Origin: Acidobacteriaceae bacterium
GTDB lineage: Bacteria > Acidobacteriota > Terriglobia > Terriglobales > SbA1
Length of the DNA stretch: 6,946 nucleotides
Reading direction: 5' to 3'
Assembly: GCA_019237515.1 (NCBI GenBank)
Contig: JAFAGX010000682.1
Location: 1 to 6,946, forward strand
Shown here: positions 5,732-6,946 of the stretch, piece by piece
How the letters are laid out: every line of letters begins with the position of its first letter
How positions within the stretch are numbered: position 1 is the stretch's first letter
Position numbers and translations under genes: made by a program
The notes under the pieces: model-generated
The model's database searches: none
Seen by the model: only the letters and a program-made list of their open reading frames with translations
Told to the model about the DNA's origin: nothing

Positions 5732-6946
5732 TCACGCGGTTCTTGTTACTTCATACAGATAATCCACGAACGACCGCACCGCGCCGTCTATGCCTTGCAC
5801 CTTTTCGTTCTTCGACTCGATTACATAGTATTCATCCGGCGCATGAGCACCGCTGCCATGCCCGAGGCCAAAATGACCGGCGGCGAGATGTAATGGGTCG
5901 CCAGTAAACACGTAGCCGGGCCAGGAACCTGCACTTCGCGGCAACATGATTGGATCGATACCGTCGCGCTTGTATACGGCAGTTTGAGCGCGAATCAATG
6001 CGGCATCCGCCGCGGTGCTGTTGGGATCGTAACCACCGGTCATGTTTACTTCAATGTCGCCGAATCCATGCTTTGCAAGATGAGCCTTGAGCGCGGCCAA
6101 AGCTTCAGTAGCTTGCATATCGGGAACGAGGCGCATATCGATTTTGGCGACGGCCCGGTGCGGAAGGATGGTCTTTCCGCCTGGTCCGGTGTAGCCACCA
6201 ACCAATCCTTCGATATTTACGGTTGGCCGCGACATCAAAAGTTCGAGCGCCTCCTGCCAGCTGACGTCATGCACCCAGTGCTCGACGCCGAGTTGCTTCT
6301 TGGCAACGGATTCGTTCAAACGCTGCGCTGCCGCAGCGATCATCGCCTTTTCCTCTGCGGAGACAGGTCGCGCACTGTTTGCAAAGCCCTCGATCACAGG
6401 ATCGTTGCCGTCGGAAGAGACCAAGGTCGCTAAAGCTTCCACCAGATGCCATGCCGGACTGTCCAACCGGGCCTTGTTGCTGGAATGAACGTCGTGGCGC
6501 GGTCCGCGTCCCCAGCGCTCGCCACTCGAGACCAGTTCCAGTTCCACAACACCCTTAGCTCCGAGGGTCATTGTGACCATGCCGTCAAGGTCCTGCTCGG
6601 CGGAAGGCATGAAAATTCCCATACAAGGACGCAAAGCAGCGAGAACTTCTGGGCGTCGCACGATCTGCGGAAAATGCGGCGAGCCAATTTCCTCTTCCCC
6701 CTCCGCTACGAGCACCAGATTGACGGGTAGCTTGCGCCCGGCTGCACGAATAGCATGCAGCGCGGCAATAAAGGAAGCTTCTGGCCCTTTTTGGTTCACC
6801 GCGCCTCGACCGACGACTACCGTGCCCAGACCAGGCTTTTCGATCAGTGAAGCCGCCCAGGGCGGTGAAGACCACTCACTTGGGTCCACCTGCTTTACGT
6901 CATACATGAAATAGAGCCCAAGCGTTTTCGGTGCTCCAGCATCCAG
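5732..6946 (-). CDS. M20-family peptidase-like protein with altered metal site (N-terminus outside window)
   Basis: 404 residues are visible and the frame is open through the right edge (LDAGAPKTLGLYF precedes the Met at 6907), so that Met is internal. Numbering from it: MYDV (1-4), GRGAVNQKGP (33-42), EGEEEIGS (69-76), dimerisation/lid domain about 112-285 with DVHSS (139-143) and GGYTGPGGKT (237-246), and GSGAHAPDEY (351-360). The order and spacing are those of M20 dipeptidases/deacylases, normally di-zinc enzymes. Glu72 (base), Glu73, His141 and His355 are kept, but the usual HxD reads Met1-x-Asp3, the bridging Asp is Asn38, and the second-metal Asp region reads MPSAEQ (100-105) with no Asp there. 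Activity is therefore uncertain: altered metal chemistry or a non-peptidase role. The window lacks the N-terminus, so localisation cannot be judged. The co-directional dehydrogenase gene starts 58 bp downstream. Confidence 0.9.
   Translation of the reverse strand: MDAGAPKTLGLYFMYDVKQVDPSEWSSPPWAASLIEKPGLGTVVVGRGAVNQKGPEASFIAALHAIRAAGRKLPVNLVLVAEGEEEIGSPHFPQIVRRPEVLAALRPCMGIFMPSAEQDLDGMVTMTLGAKGVVELELVSSGERWGRGPRHDVHSSNKARLDSPAWHLVEALATLVSSDGNDPVIEGFANSARPVSAEEKAMIAAAAQRLNESVAKKQLGVEHWVHDVSWQEALELLMSRPTVNIEGLVGGYTGPGGKTILPHRAVAKIDMRLVPDMQATEALAALKAHLAKHGFGDIEVNMTGGYDPNSTAADAALIRAQTAVYKRDGIDPIMLPRSAGSWPGYVFTGDPLHLAAGHFGLGHGSGAHAPDEYYVIESKNEKVQGIDGAVRSFVDYLYEVTRTA

Noticed and set aside
6905..6907. 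ATG as the start of the M20 gene
   Set aside because: The frame continues upstream to the edge with family-like sequence, and a start here would delete the N-terminal strand and helices of the catalytic domain.
1..6946. A new defence, mobile or biosynthetic system
   Set aside because: The seven genes all fall into known enzyme, regulator or surface-protein families. There are no recombinase, repeat array, toxin-antitoxin, nuclease or megasynthase signatures, and the strand changes split them into separate units.

Overview
The window reads as chromosomal DNA of a soil-type acidobacterium, probably Terriglobia/Acidobacteriales. This rests on family resemblance from memory, not a search: the left-edge surface-protein tail, the Cys-bearing Crp/Fnr regulator, the periplasmic PAP2 pair and the M20 subtype with the YFMYDVKQ signature are all of a style I associate with that phylum. 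Base composition is moderately GC-rich. Coding density is high, and I see no tRNA, rRNA, insertion sequence, CRISPR array, phage module or large repeat. No gene-free stretch exceeds about 135 bases.

Layout, left to right. (1) 2-478 (+) is the C-terminal end of a probable large secreted protein, cut by the left edge. (2) 544-1971 (-) is a free-standing amidase-signature hydrolase with an intact Lys-Ser-Ser triad. (3) 2005-2721 (-) is a Crp/Fnr-family regulator lying 33 bp upstream of the amidase in the same direction, so the two may be co-transcribed. (4) 2857-3741 and 3824-4669 (+) are two tandem, paralogous exported PAP2 phosphatases, diverging from the regulator across a 135-bp region. The first has complete catalytic motifs; the second has altered motif 1 and 2 residues and a TTG start. 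(5) 4708-5673 (-) is an ornithine cyclodeaminase/mu-crystallin-family dehydrogenase lacking the aspartate typical of true ornithine cyclodeaminase. (6) 5732-6946 (-) is most of an M20-type peptidase whose N-terminus lies beyond the right edge; several residues that normally bind its two zinc ions are replaced. Genes 6 and 5 are co-directional, 58 bp apart, and could form a unit.

I see no coherent new multi-gene system. The genes fall into three small groups: regulator plus amidase, PAP2 pair, and M20 plus imine reductase-like enzyme. Each reads as ordinary metabolic or envelope function. The points most worth a second look are at residue level: the substituted metal site of the M20 protein, the mixed Fnr-like sensor and Crp-like recognition helix of the regulator, and the diverged second PAP2. 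The convergent junctions at 479-543 and 4670-4707 hold no convincing intrinsic terminator.
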